In this document: one piece after another, positions 47,381 through 60,304 of the stretch
How positions within the stretch are numbered: position 1 is the first letter of the stretch
Layout: every line of letters begins with the position of its first letter
Assembly (NCBI RefSeq): GCF_037975245.1
Contig: NC_092563.1
Span: 25,392,960 to 25,456,959, forward strand
Direction: 5' to 3'
Length of the DNA stretch: 64,000 bases
Source of the DNA: Apostichopus japonicus
Taxonomy: Eukaryota > Echinodermata > Holothuroidea > Aspidochirotida > Stichopodidae
The notes under the pieces: model-generated
What the model saw: the letters and a program-made list of their open reading frames with translations, nothing else
Told to the model about the DNA's origin: nothing
Databases searched by the model: none
Program-made: the position numbers and the translations under genes

Positions 47381-48800
47381 CTGACAGGAGAGAGAAAGAA
47401 CCAAACAAGATATGATATCTCGTTCATTTTTATTTCGCCTGATTTGGTGTTCATATTTTCTCCTAATATGGTGTTCATATTTTCTTTTCCTAATGGTTGA
47501 TTTATGCACAGCGAGTAATGCTTGACCTTTTATCTGCTATGCGAGAATGGAATCTTTCTGAGATTTGCCGCATGAAATAAAGAAAGATAAATATATCTCG
47601 TTACTTCTTTTTTTTTTTTTTTACTTGGCTTTTTATACAAACCATTAAAAGTTTAATCTGTAAGAATCGGGAGTTTCTCAATTTTTATTACCATTCTAGT
47701 TGTGAATTCATAGTCGTTGCTTTCATGCTCCTCGTGTTTTATAATAATAATAATCATAATAATAATAATCAGTAGTTTATTTTTACGACGCTTAAGCGAC
47801 ACAGATGTGGGAGAAACCCGCAAGGGTTTATGGATTACAAAAATTCAATAAGTGAAAGTGGAATTGGATGTAGCTCATACATGGTCAATCAATTGATAAA
47901 TTTAAAGCATATGTAAGTTAAGAAAACAAAACGGGATGATATATGGGAAATAACTAGTAATTTCATACTTCTGGTAATAATCAGTGTTCGTATAGAGATG
48001 GGGAGCGACTAACGCGGTTTTATTTTCATCGTTTATCATTTTCTGAACATATAATATTTCATGTTGAAAGTGCTCTGGTGCTGCTCGTTATGTCAGTATG
48101 TGGAAACACCGATTTTCCGTTCGATTCAGTGAATTATAAACAGTTATTCTTCATTGACATGTTAGACCAGCTGACCCTTTTCGCATCGGTACTCTCCAGC
48201 ATCTGCTGATACAACGTTGTTTTCATCTGTCTTCAACAATCCTTCCCAAACTAACGGTCAAATTCGATTATCGCTGTATGCAATTTCGTTCTATCTGAAT
48301 GTTAATCTGTTTATGAGATACATTGGTGTTCTTAGATTGGCAGTCACTGTAGTAGACAGAATGCCTCTAAACATTCCTTCTTTCCAGAGATATTTTATTA
48401 TAGATGCAAATGAAGGAAATTCTTTAGTCAAGCATAATAGGCCAACATTTATAGCGACTGCTAGAAATGAGCCGATAGATTCTTCAAGTCAATAACCCTG
48501 CGTTTCTTGAACCTGAGATCGAACAGTAAGATTAGATTCGTATCAAAGGAAAGGGGAAAAAAGGTTTAATTTAAGAAAAAAAGATTCGCCCTTAAACTAA
48601 AGGAATCTCCAAGTCTTTGTCAATTCCTTTTAACTGGAACTATGTGTGAATTGACAAACGTCGGTGAAAATAATAATAATGTCAGAAAGCGTACGCTGTA
48701 TTGAAAGGAAAAAGCAAAGGTAATGCACTGTGTAATTGGAGCAACAAACTGTCCCTGTTGTAACGTGAAGGGATGAATCGCCTGGATGCTATCTTATTAC
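47381..48800. other. No supported exon
   Basis: Contains a poly-T run near 47610 and an (AAT)n-type microsatellite at 47741-47770. A 92-residue plus-strand frame at 48217-48495 has no recognised domain. Confidence 0.35.
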
Positions 48801-48804
48801 TTAA

Positions 48805-50388
48805 CTTGTAACAGTGTTCTGTTGATGTATTTGTGCTTTTAGCAGTGTTGTGTGGATGTCTTTATCACTTTGACAGTGTTGTGTTGATGTATTTATCCTT
48901 TTAACACAGTTGTTGGGATATATTTGTGATTTTTGTAATGTTGTGTGGATGTATTTGTGCTTTTAGCAGTGTTGTGTGGATGTACTTGCGCTTTTAGCAG
49001 TGTTGTGTGGATGTATTTGTGCTTTTAGCAGTGTTTCGTTGATGTATTTGTGCTTTTAGCAGTGTTGTGCTGATATATTTATCATTTTGACAGTGTTGTG
49101 TTGATGTATTTATCCTTTTAACACAGTTGTTGGAATATATTTGTGATTTTAGTAGTGTTGTGTGGATGTATTTGGCATTTTGACAGTGTTGTGTGGATGT
49201 ATTTGTGCTTTTAGCAGTGTTGTGTTGATGTATTTATGCTTTTAGCAGTGTTGTGTTGATGTATTTGTGCTTTGAGCAGTGTTGTGTGGATGTCTTAATC
49301 ACTTTGACAGTGTTGTGTTGATGTATTTATCCTTTTAACACGGTTGTTGGGATATATTTGTTATTTTAGTAATGTTGTGTGGATGTATTTGTGCCTTTAG
49401 CAGTGTTGTGTTGATGTATTTGTGCTTTGAGCAGTGTTGTGTGGATGTCTTAATCACTTTGACAGTGTTGTGTTGATGTATTTATCCTTTTAACACAGTT
49501 GTTGGGATATATTTGTTATTTTAGTAATGTTGTGTGGATGTATTTGTGCTTTTAGCAGTGTTGTGTTGATTTATTTGTGCTTTTAGCAGTGTTGTGTGGA
49601 TGTCTTAATCACTTTGACAGTGTTGTGTTGATGTATTTATCCTTTTAACACAGTTGTTGGAATATATTTGTGATTTTAGCAGTGTTGTGTTGATGTATTT
49701 GTGCTTTTAGCAGTGTTGTGTTGATGTATTTGTGCTTTGAGCAGTGTTGTGTGGATGTCTTTATCACTTTGACAGTGTTGTGTTGATGTATTTATCCTTT
49801 TAACACAGTTGTTGGGATATATTTGTGATTTTAGTAATGTTGTGTGGATGTATTCGTGCTTTTAGCAGTGTTGTGATGATGTATTTGTGCTTTTAGCAGT
49901 GTTGTGTGGATGTATTTGTGCTTTTAGCAGTGTTTCGTTGATGTATTTGTGCTTTCAGCAGTGTTGTGCTGATGTATTTATCATTTTGACAGTGTTGTGT
50001 TGATGTATGTATCCTGTTAACAGTGTTGTTGGGAAATAGTTGCGCTTTTAGCAGTGTTGTGTGGATGTATTTGTGCTTATAGCAGTGTTCTGTTGATGTA
50101 TTTGTGCTTTTAGCAGTGTTGTGCTGATGTATTTATCATTGTGACAGTGTTGTGTTGATGTATCTATCCTGTTAACAGTGTTGTTGGGATAAATTTGTGA
50201 TTTTAGCAGTGTTGTGTGGATGTATTTATCCTATTAACAGAGTGTTGTGTTGAGGTATTAGTGATTTTAACATTGTTGTGTCCATGCCATTTGTGCTTTT
50301 AAGCAGTGTTGTGTGGATGCATTTGTGCTATTAACTATGGTTGGTTGATGTCTTTGTATTTTTGGCAGTGTTGTGTTTATGTACTTGT
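48805..50388. repeat. 31-bp minisatellite with 155-bp higher-order repeat
   Basis: About 51 units of the type AGCAGTGTTGTGTGGATGTA plus TTTGTGCTTTT (31 bp). The variant ACTTTGACAG recurs at 49301, 49456, 49611 and 49766, exactly 155 bp (five units) apart, and also at 48867, 14 units earlier. A CCTTTTAACACAGTTGTTGG variant follows it each time. Edges decay into unrelated sequence. Confidence 0.93.
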
Positions 50389-50746
50389 TGCATCTTTGGT
50401 TTCAAGTTCGGCTATAGCGACAGATTACATTAACACGTGTTCAGTAATTCTTTCTGTGTGTAGCAGAGTATGAGTAAACTAATTATGATTCTGTGTCTAA
50501 TTGAAGGTATATATAACTGCCTGCATGTCTTCAATCAATCATTTTATGTGTGTAGCTTATGCATATGTATCAGTAAGAGTCCACTTCATTCTATGTGCAA
50601 TTATAGGTTTGAAGCCTCATATGTTTTCACGCGGTACCGGTAGTACAAAAGGGTGGGGGCCTAGTGTTAGGACAACTATACACGCGCACGCACACACGCA
50701 CACAAAATTAGTACACCAAATGTAATTAATAATAAAAAATCAACAC

Positions 50747-50959
50747 CTATTTTCCATGTCTATGTATTTTTAATCGTTCAATCTCCTTACTCTTGGCTAA
50801 ATTCTCCCATTCTTTGTTCAGCAATAGCCAATATATAAGCTCGGGAACATTATAATCAGGCCTATTTAGGTTACTAAGGTAAAGTGTTTCACAGAATACA
50901 TTCAGCTGAATGGGTTCTTCACCACATCTTCCATTTAGTGACACAGAGCATTGCTTGTA
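50747..50959 (-). CDS. Last exon of a second unrecognised gene (minus strand)
   Basis: 213 nt. The acceptor is taken after TTCAAAG, a weak pyrimidine context. Phase 0: YKQCSVSLNGRCGEEPIQLN, then ELIYWLLLNKEWENLAKSKE, ending HRHGK and a stop. Joins in phase to the exon at 51022-51143. Not recognised as any family. Confidence 0.5.
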   Translation of the reverse strand, partial: YKQCSVSLNGRCGEEPIQLNVFCETLYLSNLNRPDYNVPELIYWLLLNKEWENLAKSKEIERLKIHRHGK

Positions 50960-51021
50960 CTTTGAAGCTTAAAAGTTTACAATAAAGTAATGCAATATGC
51001 CGTAGGGTACACTATACTAAC

Positions 51022-51143
51022 TTCCATTTTGTTCAAATTATGAAGTAAATTTGGAATATATGAATTCAACATAGCATTGTTGTAGATGTTACTGTTACAG
51101 ACCAAAGAAGGTATTCCATATGAAAAATTTAACGACGAAAAAT
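51022..51143 (-). CDS. Second unrecognised gene, exon (minus strand)
   Basis: 122 nt between CTTACCCAG and GTTAGT. Starts after one base of an Asp codon (FSSLNFSYGIPSLVCNSN) and ends LHNLNKME in phase 0. Confidence 0.5.
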
Positions 51144-51239
51144 CTGGGTAAGTGAGCAAATTAAGAAATTAAAATTCAGCTGGGAAAAATTACAAAACAT
51201 AGCCGACTTGGTTTGGGATTTATTGAGAAAAGTACTTAC

Positions 51240-51267
51240 CTTCTGCCTCTGAATATGTGCACTTAAT
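51240..51267 (-). CDS. Second unrecognised gene, 28-nt microexon (minus strand)
   Basis: Between TTCTTGGTAG and the strong donor GTAAGT. Encodes IKCTYSEAE plus one base, which links the phase-0 end of 51716-51916 to the phase-1 start of 51022-51143. The fit of both phases is the main evidence. Confidence 0.45.
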
Positions 51268-51715
51268 CTACCAAGAACCACGTGACTAGCTGACAATATT
51301 TTTAACAGCAGAGTTCACATACCCACCCTCCACAACACCACATGATGTTTATTATAATTTGTTTGTTATGAAATAAGTTAGATGTGTAACATTTGATATG
51401 CAAAGGCTTGATCATTTTCCAAAAAAAAAATAAGAAACATTGTAAGTCTACTGACTTATTGAAAGATTTCTTCAAAATAAATTTTCTTGGTAAGTTGATC
51501 GCGTCATGACGTGTTTAAGCAACCTAAACTGTGCAGAATATTCTCAAAGGGGGAAGGGGTGTCCCTCCCCCATTACACCCCCCCCCCCCCCGCCCACGAT
51601 CGACAGTTCATAACTTCGGAAAATCAAACCACAACTAAAAACAAAGCCTTGTAAGTGGATGATATACCCTTAACATGACCAGCATATTGCCTTCATTCAT
51701 GTTCACTATACTCAC

Positions 51716-51916
51716 CACCGGATCTGACGTAATTCTCAGTTGACGGACTAAATTTGATTCCGATTTATCACACAAAAGAGACATGTATCGATGGCGGAAT
51801 GTGCCAAACACTTTCAAATGGAAAGAAGATTTGGTAATATCCGGCAAACGGTATTCACTGCCAAACGCTGAGAGATCCAACTTTAATTTCCGAACTCTAG
51901 TGTCAGGTGTAGGAAC
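51716..51916 (-). CDS. Second unrecognised gene, exon (minus strand)
   Basis: 201 nt, phase 0 to 0, between CCTTGTTGTTTAG and GTGAGT. Encodes VPTPDTRVRKLKLDLSAFGS, FHLKVFGTFRHRYMSLLCDK and QLRITSDPV. An alternative donor (GTATAT) 48 nt further on would also keep phase 0. Confidence 0.55.
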
Positions 51917-51999
51917 CTAAACAACAAGGAAGAGAAAATAATTGGTACGAAAAAAAAACCGCCACAGTGAATCATGTATCATTTACATGTTTATTTTGA

Positions 52000-53600
52000 G
52001 AGTGGAATATCAACAGCACGTCATAAGCAGAGTAAATGAATGCACCCGTGAGATTGGTCGGGAGGGGGTCGGGGGGGGGGGGGTATTATGACGTATTTTA
52101 TCATCTTCAATGTTTAAATTTCCCCAAAACACACCAATGTGATAGACAGCACGATAGACTCTTTCAAACTATCCACACTGTACGTGTAACCGATGCTCAA
52201 ACCTTCGTAATCGGAGATACTGTCCATGGATCAGTGCAGGATTATAAGACCGTGGGGGGGGGGGGGGCTAAGGCAGCAAATTGACCCTCCTTGTTCAAAC
52301 CTGTTGGCATACGTTGGCAAGTTTTGTCGGGTAGTGTAAGTTCATGGAGGCTATTGATTATGAGGTCTCTTTGATCATGGGGACCCATGGACACTTGCAT
52401 CATATTTTCCGGTATTCGTAGGGTTCAACAGATTCCCTTTTATAACTCCCCTTCCGCCTTTCTCCCACCTTTCACCGACTGCCACGGTACACACCGGGTG
52501 ATATTTACTGACAGTTAAATACATACTTTTAATTAATTATAAAACGAAACTTATCAGCCTCTGTTTATTTTGCTCAGACGCTAGCATGCTAAAAGATTAA
52601 TGTGTTTCGTGACAATTGAAACTGAGAACTGAAGTCAGGGAGTACACGACGTATACATGTCATCTAAGAGAAGACCTGTTGATATTAACGGGGCTTGGGA
52701 AGGTTGCAGTTTTATTTAACCTTTACTGCGGTCGCTTGGTTCAAAGTGTTACAACCAGACAATACAATGAATATTTAGGAAGTTCTTTGTGACAAATATA
52801 CCGTTGCGGGCTCCACAAGCACGTGCAATAAACACTATAATAAAATGAAAATTACTTTCATCGAAAATTCACAAGTGAACCCTTGGGTAAGTTGTAAGAG
52901 CCTACAGGCAGACGATGCTACGATAACGTTACGTATAGATAGGTCTACGGGGACCTGTCAGGTATACTCTCTCTGTCCCCATACGGCATATCAGCAACGT
53001 GTTAAGATGGCGTTAAACATGGAAAGTGCTATACTGTTTTACGTGATACATTGATATAATTTTTATGAGCATATGACTACGTTTAGCTAACATATGCTTA
53101 TACATTGAAGCGATAGGACTAGATTAGTAGCCTATTATGTTTCGACTGCTATAATCCAATATTACGCCATAAGCAATCAGCGCCCTCTATTGATTTGATA
53201 GATTGAAACTGTCAGTTTAAAGGTGGAGAGCAAGCAATTATGGATCTCATTTTATTATCAAGTAGGGTTATATTATATAGCTGATATGTGATATCATCAG
53301 CTGACTGGTTTAGTGTTGATATATGGATTTTGATATCGTTAGCTATTATGGAGAATGATTATTAACACACACTGTATCTAAAGTAGATGCGGGAAACAGA
53401 AAATTTTCATTTATTCAACTCAGTAGTTGTCAAACGGAAGTGTGAGTGGGGGATGAGTTATAATAAATGGCTGTTAAAATTGATTAGGCCTACTACATAC
53501 GGATGGTACATAACAAGTAATCAAACAAACATTAGTACCGCACAATGACGATTAAATAAGTATAATATTGGGACTGGCCTCGCAGTGTTCATTGATACAC
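52000..53600. other. Intron between exons of the second unrecognised gene
   Basis: Contains G-homopolymer tracts at 52071-52083 and 52254-52267 and no other supported feature. Confidence 0.4.
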
Positions 53601-53613
53601 GGGTGTTTCTTAC

Positions 53614-53793
53614 CTGAGGTTGATTTGACCTTTCGAAGGCACTGAATGCTCCATACGCTTTACACGGTAGGACAAGAAACTCATCACTCAGGCCTAACAC
53701 ACTAGTAGTGGATCCTCTTAGCCCGTCCGCAGCTATCAGTATCGCCAGTTGCTTGGAGGAGCCGTGAATTGAGTTACCAATTGATGGAGTAAA
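53614..53793 (-). CDS. Second unrecognised gene, most upstream supported exon (minus strand)
   Basis: 180 nt, phase 0 to 0, between TTTCTCAG and GTAAGAAA. Encodes FTPSIGNSIHGSSKQLAILI, AADGLRGSTTSVLGLSDEF and LPCKAYGAFSAFERS. The other two frames contain stops. A possible preceding exon near 53942-53995 (IPVDVKVQISFDEFKE, donor GTAAGA, phase 0) has an in-frame TAA at its only available acceptor, so it is not called. Confidence 0.55.
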
Positions 53794-54059
53794 CTGAGAA
53801 AGAAAAGTATTTGTAACTGTTGTGAAAACTGTAATTCAACTGTATACCACATTAACTTATTTACAGAGTAACTTAAGATACAATATGCTATATATATAGC
53901 ATTAACCCATTATGAATGTCTGCGAAGACTCACGTCTTACCTCTTTGAACTCATCAAATGATATTTGAACTTTGACATCAACAGGTATACAATCATCGAT
54001 TCCCGTGGTTTACTAAGGGAGAGCTTAATCATGTGTGAAGAATAACGAAGATTTGGGTA

Positions 54060-54330
54060 CCCGTATTGACAAGTCCATGTATAACCGGTAAACACACACA
54101 ATGTATAACGTTAACACACACAATTTATAACGTAAACACACACAATTTATAAGTATATGTATAACGTAAACACACATTTGACAAGTCCACACATAACGTA
54201 AACACACACAATTTACAAGTCCACACATAACGTAAACACACACACATTTGACAAGTCCACACATAACGTAAACACACACACTTGCAATTACATGTAAAAC
54301 GTAAACACACAATTTGCATACATACTATAT
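54060..54330. repeat. Minisatellite of about 36 bp (CACATAACGTAAACACACAC type)
   Basis: Units of ACATAACGTAAACACACACA plus ATTTACAAGTCC with length variation. The Cys/Val-rich open frames through it are artefacts. Confidence 0.85.
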
Positions 54331-54360
54331 CTATTCTTGTTGAAGTGACTGTAAACAATG

Positions 54361-55085
54361 ACCAAAGTCAGTGAATTAACACATGTATTGCCCCAGCTAA
54401 GACTGCCACGTACGTACACAAGGGAAAAGGGGGGGGGCGGTGTCAATTGAGACCGACTAGCTTTTCTGAGTCAGACCGACTGCAGTGACTGACCAACAAA
54501 AGTTACGAAAAAAGACAAAAACACAGCCTGAAGATTTTGTGATTCCTTGCCAAACAATTTGCTCAAAATTCCGCTTAAATATCCAACTATGTAGAGCAAA
54601 TGAGTTTAATTTGTCCAATAATGAAGTGAGAACCAAACGATCTGAGATTCCAGCTCTATTGTATAAATATTGTTGAGTCCCTTAAAAAAAACTAAAGTGA
54701 ACTGAAGTTGATCAAAATATGTTCACTAAAAGCAAAATTATAGCATTGGAGAACTAATAGATTAATTGCAGTTTAACTTTGGAATTATCGTGTTGACAAA
54801 TTACATAATTAATTATAACAGATGTAAACGTTGCTGAATGTTTCAAACGATTGGTTTTCTTATATTGGATAGCATCTAACTCCAGCTTCATCAATTTCAT
54901 CAACACTCCTCTCTCTCAAAACCCATGTGTATTGCTCTATAACCAACAGCTTGAAATTTCTCTTATTATTTAGACACTCAAATAGGGTTTAGCAACTTTC
55001 CAGTCAAATTACTTCATCGTTGTGGCCGTTGAGATGTATCACCTTTCTCTTGCTATCGATATTGAATCACAGTAGCCAGAATCAG
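54361..55085. other. No supported gene
   Basis: Unique AT-rich sequence with a G-run at 54430-54437; nothing recognised. Confidence 0.35.
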
Positions 55086-55089
55086 ACGC

Positions 55090-55490
55090 GTAGTGCGAGT
55101 ACAGCAACAGGAGTATAAACATGGTTAAAACACCATGTGTAAAACAACATGAGTACAGCAACATGTGTACAGTAACATGAGAACAAAACATGAGTCTACC
55201 AACATGATTAAAACACATTATTTGTACAACAGCATGTATAATACATCATGTGTACAACAGCATGAATACAATAACATGAGTACAAAAACATGGGTAAAAC
55301 ACCGTGTGTACAGCAACATGAGTACAAAACATGAGTAAAATAGCATGTGTACAGCAACATGAGTACAACAACGTGAGTACAAAAACATGAGTAAAACAAA
55401 ATTTCTACAACAGCATGAGTACAACAACGTGAGTACAACAGTATGAGTACAGCAACGTGAGTTCAACAGTATGAGTACGAGTACAAGTAG
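55090..55490. repeat. 15-bp minisatellite (ACATGAGTACAAAA type)
   Basis: Irregular ACAGCAACATGAGTA and AAAACATGAGTAAAA units. Confidence 0.85.
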
Positions 55491-55594
55491 AATTCATCTC
55501 GATATGTGTAATAGTACGAGTACAATCTCTACGCGTGAGTACGAGTATTTAATTTGCACCCTTTTTATGATAAATGCATGAAAATGATGTCGAT

Positions 55595-55856
<262 letters not shown>

Positions 55857-56400
55857 TATAATTATGATTTTGTTTTGTCATATTCAGTTTAAGTTGATTC
55901 TAGTGATTTGTTGATGGGTAATGCCAAAATAAATCTTGTTGATTTCATATTGGTACCATTTGTACTGAAATTTCAACGAATATTGAGATCCTACATCAAA
56001 TTTGTTCTTTTTGTTCCGTGCTATAAATTTTTAAAACACTTAGCGATTCACTTATCCACTCCAAGTCATGCTCATGTAAAAAGACATTGGGAAACCAATT
56101 TCCACCTTATCTTGATTGCCTCCAGATTCTACAAAGAAATAGAAAACTAAGACAGATTATCGTTCTCAAGCAAAATTGCTTTCCTCTAATCTAAAGAAAT
56201 CGAATGATTTTAATATTTAGCCTTTTAAGCCCAAGGCTATGTTCTTGTATGAACATGTTTATAGAATCTTACCTCACAAATTTGAAAAATATTTTTAAGT
56301 TTAATTTAGATGTTTATAGGATAATACATTTATAATTAACAATGATTATCAGTAGTTTATTCGCTGGTATTATCTTTGGTCTGTTCTTCTTGAAATCGTA
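55857..56400. other. No supported gene
   Basis: An 80-residue frame at 55908-56150 has no recognised domain or splice context. Confidence 0.35.
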
Positions 56401-56404
56401 TTAA

Positions 56405-56720
56405 TATATCCATATACCACTTTACAATCCTTTATACCATTGTACAACAATGCATACCATTGTACAATGATTTATACCGTTGTACAATAATTCATACCAT
56501 TGTACAATACTTTATACCACTGTACAATGATTTATACCATTGAACAACAATGTCTACCATTGTACAATCGTTTATAGCATTGTTCAATAATTTATACCAT
56601 TTTCCATAAGTTATTCCATTGTACAAAAATTATACCATTGTACAATAATTTATACCATTGTAAAATAATTTATACCATTGTACACTAATTTATACAATTG
56701 TATAATAATTTATACCATGT
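56405..56720. repeat. 20-21 bp minisatellite (ATACCATTGTACAATAATTT)
   Basis: About 15 units with small variations. Each unit contains the near-palindrome ATTGTACAAT. Confidence 0.9.
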
Positions 56721-58430
56721 GGAAATAAATCATAAATAACTCATGCAGCCTATGCCTTACACTTCCAAAATACTGATTGTGTAGCCTATACATTGCTCTC
56801 CCACAATACAATTTTGCCATTTACAGAAAAGGCCTGTCACAACAAATCAGAATCCATTTTTTGAAAGTGATAATTATATATTACGCTAAAAAACAGAGCT
56901 ACTTGCACGCAGAATGATTGGCAGCATACTCTTAAATGTGAATCAAATTAGGATTTCGATTTTGATTACCACTCGTTGCCAAACAAGTGACCTTGAAGTG
57001 ACATTTTACGTCGAGATTAAAACATGTCCTAGAGTGCGTTGGAAATAAAAACTAAAGGTTTGAGTCAAATACTGCTGTAGGCAAGGAAGAATAGAATAGA
57101 TGAATGTTATACAGATAATCTGAAAATACTCAAGCTGGCCTATAAATTCAGTGTGCAGTCGTTCCATAATGATGATAAAAGGCTTCAAAAAAAAACACCA
57201 ACATTAGCGTCCGCCGTTGTAATCCGCTTGTTCTCAGATACGTATCGTATATAGGAAGTAGCCAATGACTTCCAGCATGCATACTAAGTTGACGTTAGTC
57301 AAAACAGTCCTACATCTGTTAAAATAACCCAAGTGGTTACATATTATTCATCAAATTTTCCTAGCCTGCATTTTGCCGTTCCTGTGAGATGTTATGTATT
57401 TTGTCCACACCACGCCCAAACCCGGCCAACCCACCAAATCCCAATCCAATGGATTTCCCCCATCCCTATCCCTTTCATCAAAATTTCTAGAGTCCAAAGT
57501 GTGGAATAGTTACAATCGGTAAAGGTATATAGCAAGCTCAAAGCTTTTACATCAATGACTCATATTTTAACCCCAAGGTGTGCAGAAAATTGCATGTATT
57601 TTATTCTTATGTTATCGGTCTTTTAATCTTCAAACTAACAGAGATAACGAGAGGAATCATTTACAATTATCTGATCTATATACATTTTAAAAATAAAATA
57701 AAACTGTTAGCAAACTGCTTATCCACTAGAGAGCCTGTGTACATTTTGTTAGAGATCATCATCAAGATCAATTTCATGATATCTTCCTTTATAGTTCTCC
57801 TGATAATTGAAGCTTTGTTATGAGTAAAGTCCTCTTGTATAAAGAAGCCTGCTTACAGCATCATATGACAGCCGCAACTTCGAGGGATAAACCATTGCAC
57901 AATTTGGACCAGGACGTGCAATGTTCACAGCATGATTCCGCTAGGTTAAATAAAACCACAATACTTGTATAACGTATCTGATGTGTTCAAAGAAACATAA
58001 TAATACGTGCGGCGTCCAGCTGCACATTAGATCTCAATTTGCTGTAACGTTTGATATTGTCTGTGCTAAACGTCTACGACACTTACACGGCGAGGCTATC
58101 CATAATTGATCACAAACATTTTTTCCTTCAAACATATTAAAATGAAATTTCTCATTTTTCTTTCCTAAGACAGCAAACATGGGTTTGTCTCTCAGTGAGC
58201 GGCTATTGAAGTTATATGGTTGGCCAGTCAAAATTGTACTTGCCGTAAATAATGTTAATGAGCTATGCTTTATCTACATAAGCTGCCTGCTTGTCGATTC
58301 GACAAATTACAAAGTTCCACTGATGCAAAACTTCATCGCTACATACTTTTTGGAAGATTAAATCAAGAATGTAATCTCATGAAGATTTATCTACAGCTCT
58401 TCAGCACATAATGGGTTATAGTTTCAAATT
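56721..58430. other. No supported gene
   Basis: AT-rich. Contains at 57700-57734 the AAACTGTTAGCAAACTG segment shared with 27488-27531, probably a dispersed repeat. Confidence 0.35.
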
Positions 58431-58620
58431 ATGAGGCAGAAGAATACAAGCACCTCACGGTGGTTTATTCTTCAGCGTTCACGTGATACACGTAGCATAC
58501 ATCAAGGATTGAACCAAACCAAACTATGAGGCACAAGAATACAATCACCTCATGGTGGTTTATTTATCAGCGTTCACGTGATACACGTATCATACATCCA
58601 GGATTGAACCAAACCAAACT
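58431..58620. repeat. 95-bp tandem duplication
   Basis: Two copies (58431-58525, 58526-58620) of ATGAGGCA-AAGAATACAA...CGTTCACGTGATACACGTA...GGATTGAACCAAACCAAACT, differing at about seven positions. Confidence 0.9.
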
Positions 58621-60300
58621 TCGAGCCACATCAGTACTCTCAGTCAATCACCTTACGATGACCGCTGTAGCTTTAATTCAGCAGATATAAATATAAATTT
58701 CCTTAATTTTTCGCTGGTGGCATTTTTCAAATCTCGAACTGCCAGCCTAAGAGCTTTGTATTTCTCTTGGCTAAAAGAGCGACTTGATTAATCTGATAAA
58801 GTCTTTTTTGAATTCCTTGGTGTGCACTCAAGGTTAATAACCAGAGACAACACATGCCTGTTAATGAAACCCTGTCTTTTTGGTACACTTTTCATAGAGG
58901 TCAAACTAAAAGGCCCTTAAGGTGTTCAACTCCGTTGCCACTTGTGTTTTGACAGTTTCATTAGAAAGAGCTCAGCCTTAACAGCACAAAGGTGTGACTT
59001 AATTTCTGAAGAATTAAGTTCGGAATAGAGGATAAATCCTCTAGTTTTATTGTCTTAATATTGTCTTAATATATATTTGCTATACCGGGATCTGAGCAAA
59101 AACTCGTGTAAAACGATTGGTAATGTTAATTCTTTTTGACGGATGGGGAGGGCCGTGATAGCTTCATAACTATAACACGTTGACATTTCAGAACTATAAA
59201 AGAGTTAATGTTGATAGGTATATAGCATGCATGACTGAGTGATTATGTTGTTGTGATATTTAACTAATTCATCTTCTAATTTATGATATTATTTCGTAAT
59301 CTTCATCCTCATCTGCCAATCAACACACATCTTTTATATAAGTTTATTGTACCACAGTGATTACTTCTACCTTCAGTTTCAACCCATACATTTTAATATT
59401 CTTCCTTTGAGAAGGAATTTTGTTACCAGGTTATGTATGTGCACATCAGAACTGAAGAAGGTACACAGTTACCGTCATAATTGGAGGTTGTCAAGTAAAG
59501 TGATTCGCAGAATAACAACAACATCAGATAACCATTGGAAAGAAATCGCACTTAGTCTTTCATGAACCGTTAGATGTGAACAGATTTGGTTTCAGGTATA
59601 TTCATTCTACAGACTTTATTGATTGGGAGGCCGGATGAAGCAAGCAACTGATTATGGTGTAACTATATTCCTACGACCACGGGGAAACCATAGATTGTTA
59701 CACCTAGCGTCAACTTGAAAATATATTACGGAAGCGGAAAGCTCCAAGCTATTCGACTCTCTGAGAAATCCTATTCCAGAATTAACTATATACCGAAGGG
59801 TTATGCTGAGATAATAAAGGCAGGTGTAGTTAACACGGCACGCAGCGTACATTATAAGATGCATTCAAATCTGACGAATGCAAATCAAATAGATCGATGT
59901 AATGAATGGCTTAAAGTAGAGCTTTTTAAATAGATTTATAAGTGGAGTGAAATCCACGGGATGGAGACTATAAGCCACATAACGTCATTGCTCATCCTGT
60001 GTTAAATCCAGCTATAAAGGGCATTCTCCCTGCAGTATGGATATGAATACTAGAAAGTTATCCATTTAAAGAAATAGTTCAAAATCCTAAACAGATTTAC
60101 AGACTGATCAGTCGATGGTAAAAGCGCCTGTTGATTTATGCGATAGCTTAATCAGGTTAGCCTGTCTTGAGTATATTATATATAGGAGTATCGACACAGA
60201 CTGACCGACACTGTGACATATAGAACCGCATACACAATGAATTTTACAACCAGAAAGTCAAGAGGGTAGTGATTCCTTGCCATTTCGTTGTTGTTGTATG
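58621..60300. other. No supported gene
   Basis: Several short open frames without domains or convincing splice sites. Confidence 0.35.
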
Positions 60301-60304
60301 AGGT

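Noticed and set aside
48217-48495. 92-residue plus-strand frame with protein-like composition
   Set aside because: No domain recognised, no splice sites, adjacent to a minisatellite.
53942-53995. Upstream exon of the second minus-strand gene
   Set aside because: The frame looks coding and the donor phase fits, but the only AG acceptor leaves an in-frame TAA as first codon.
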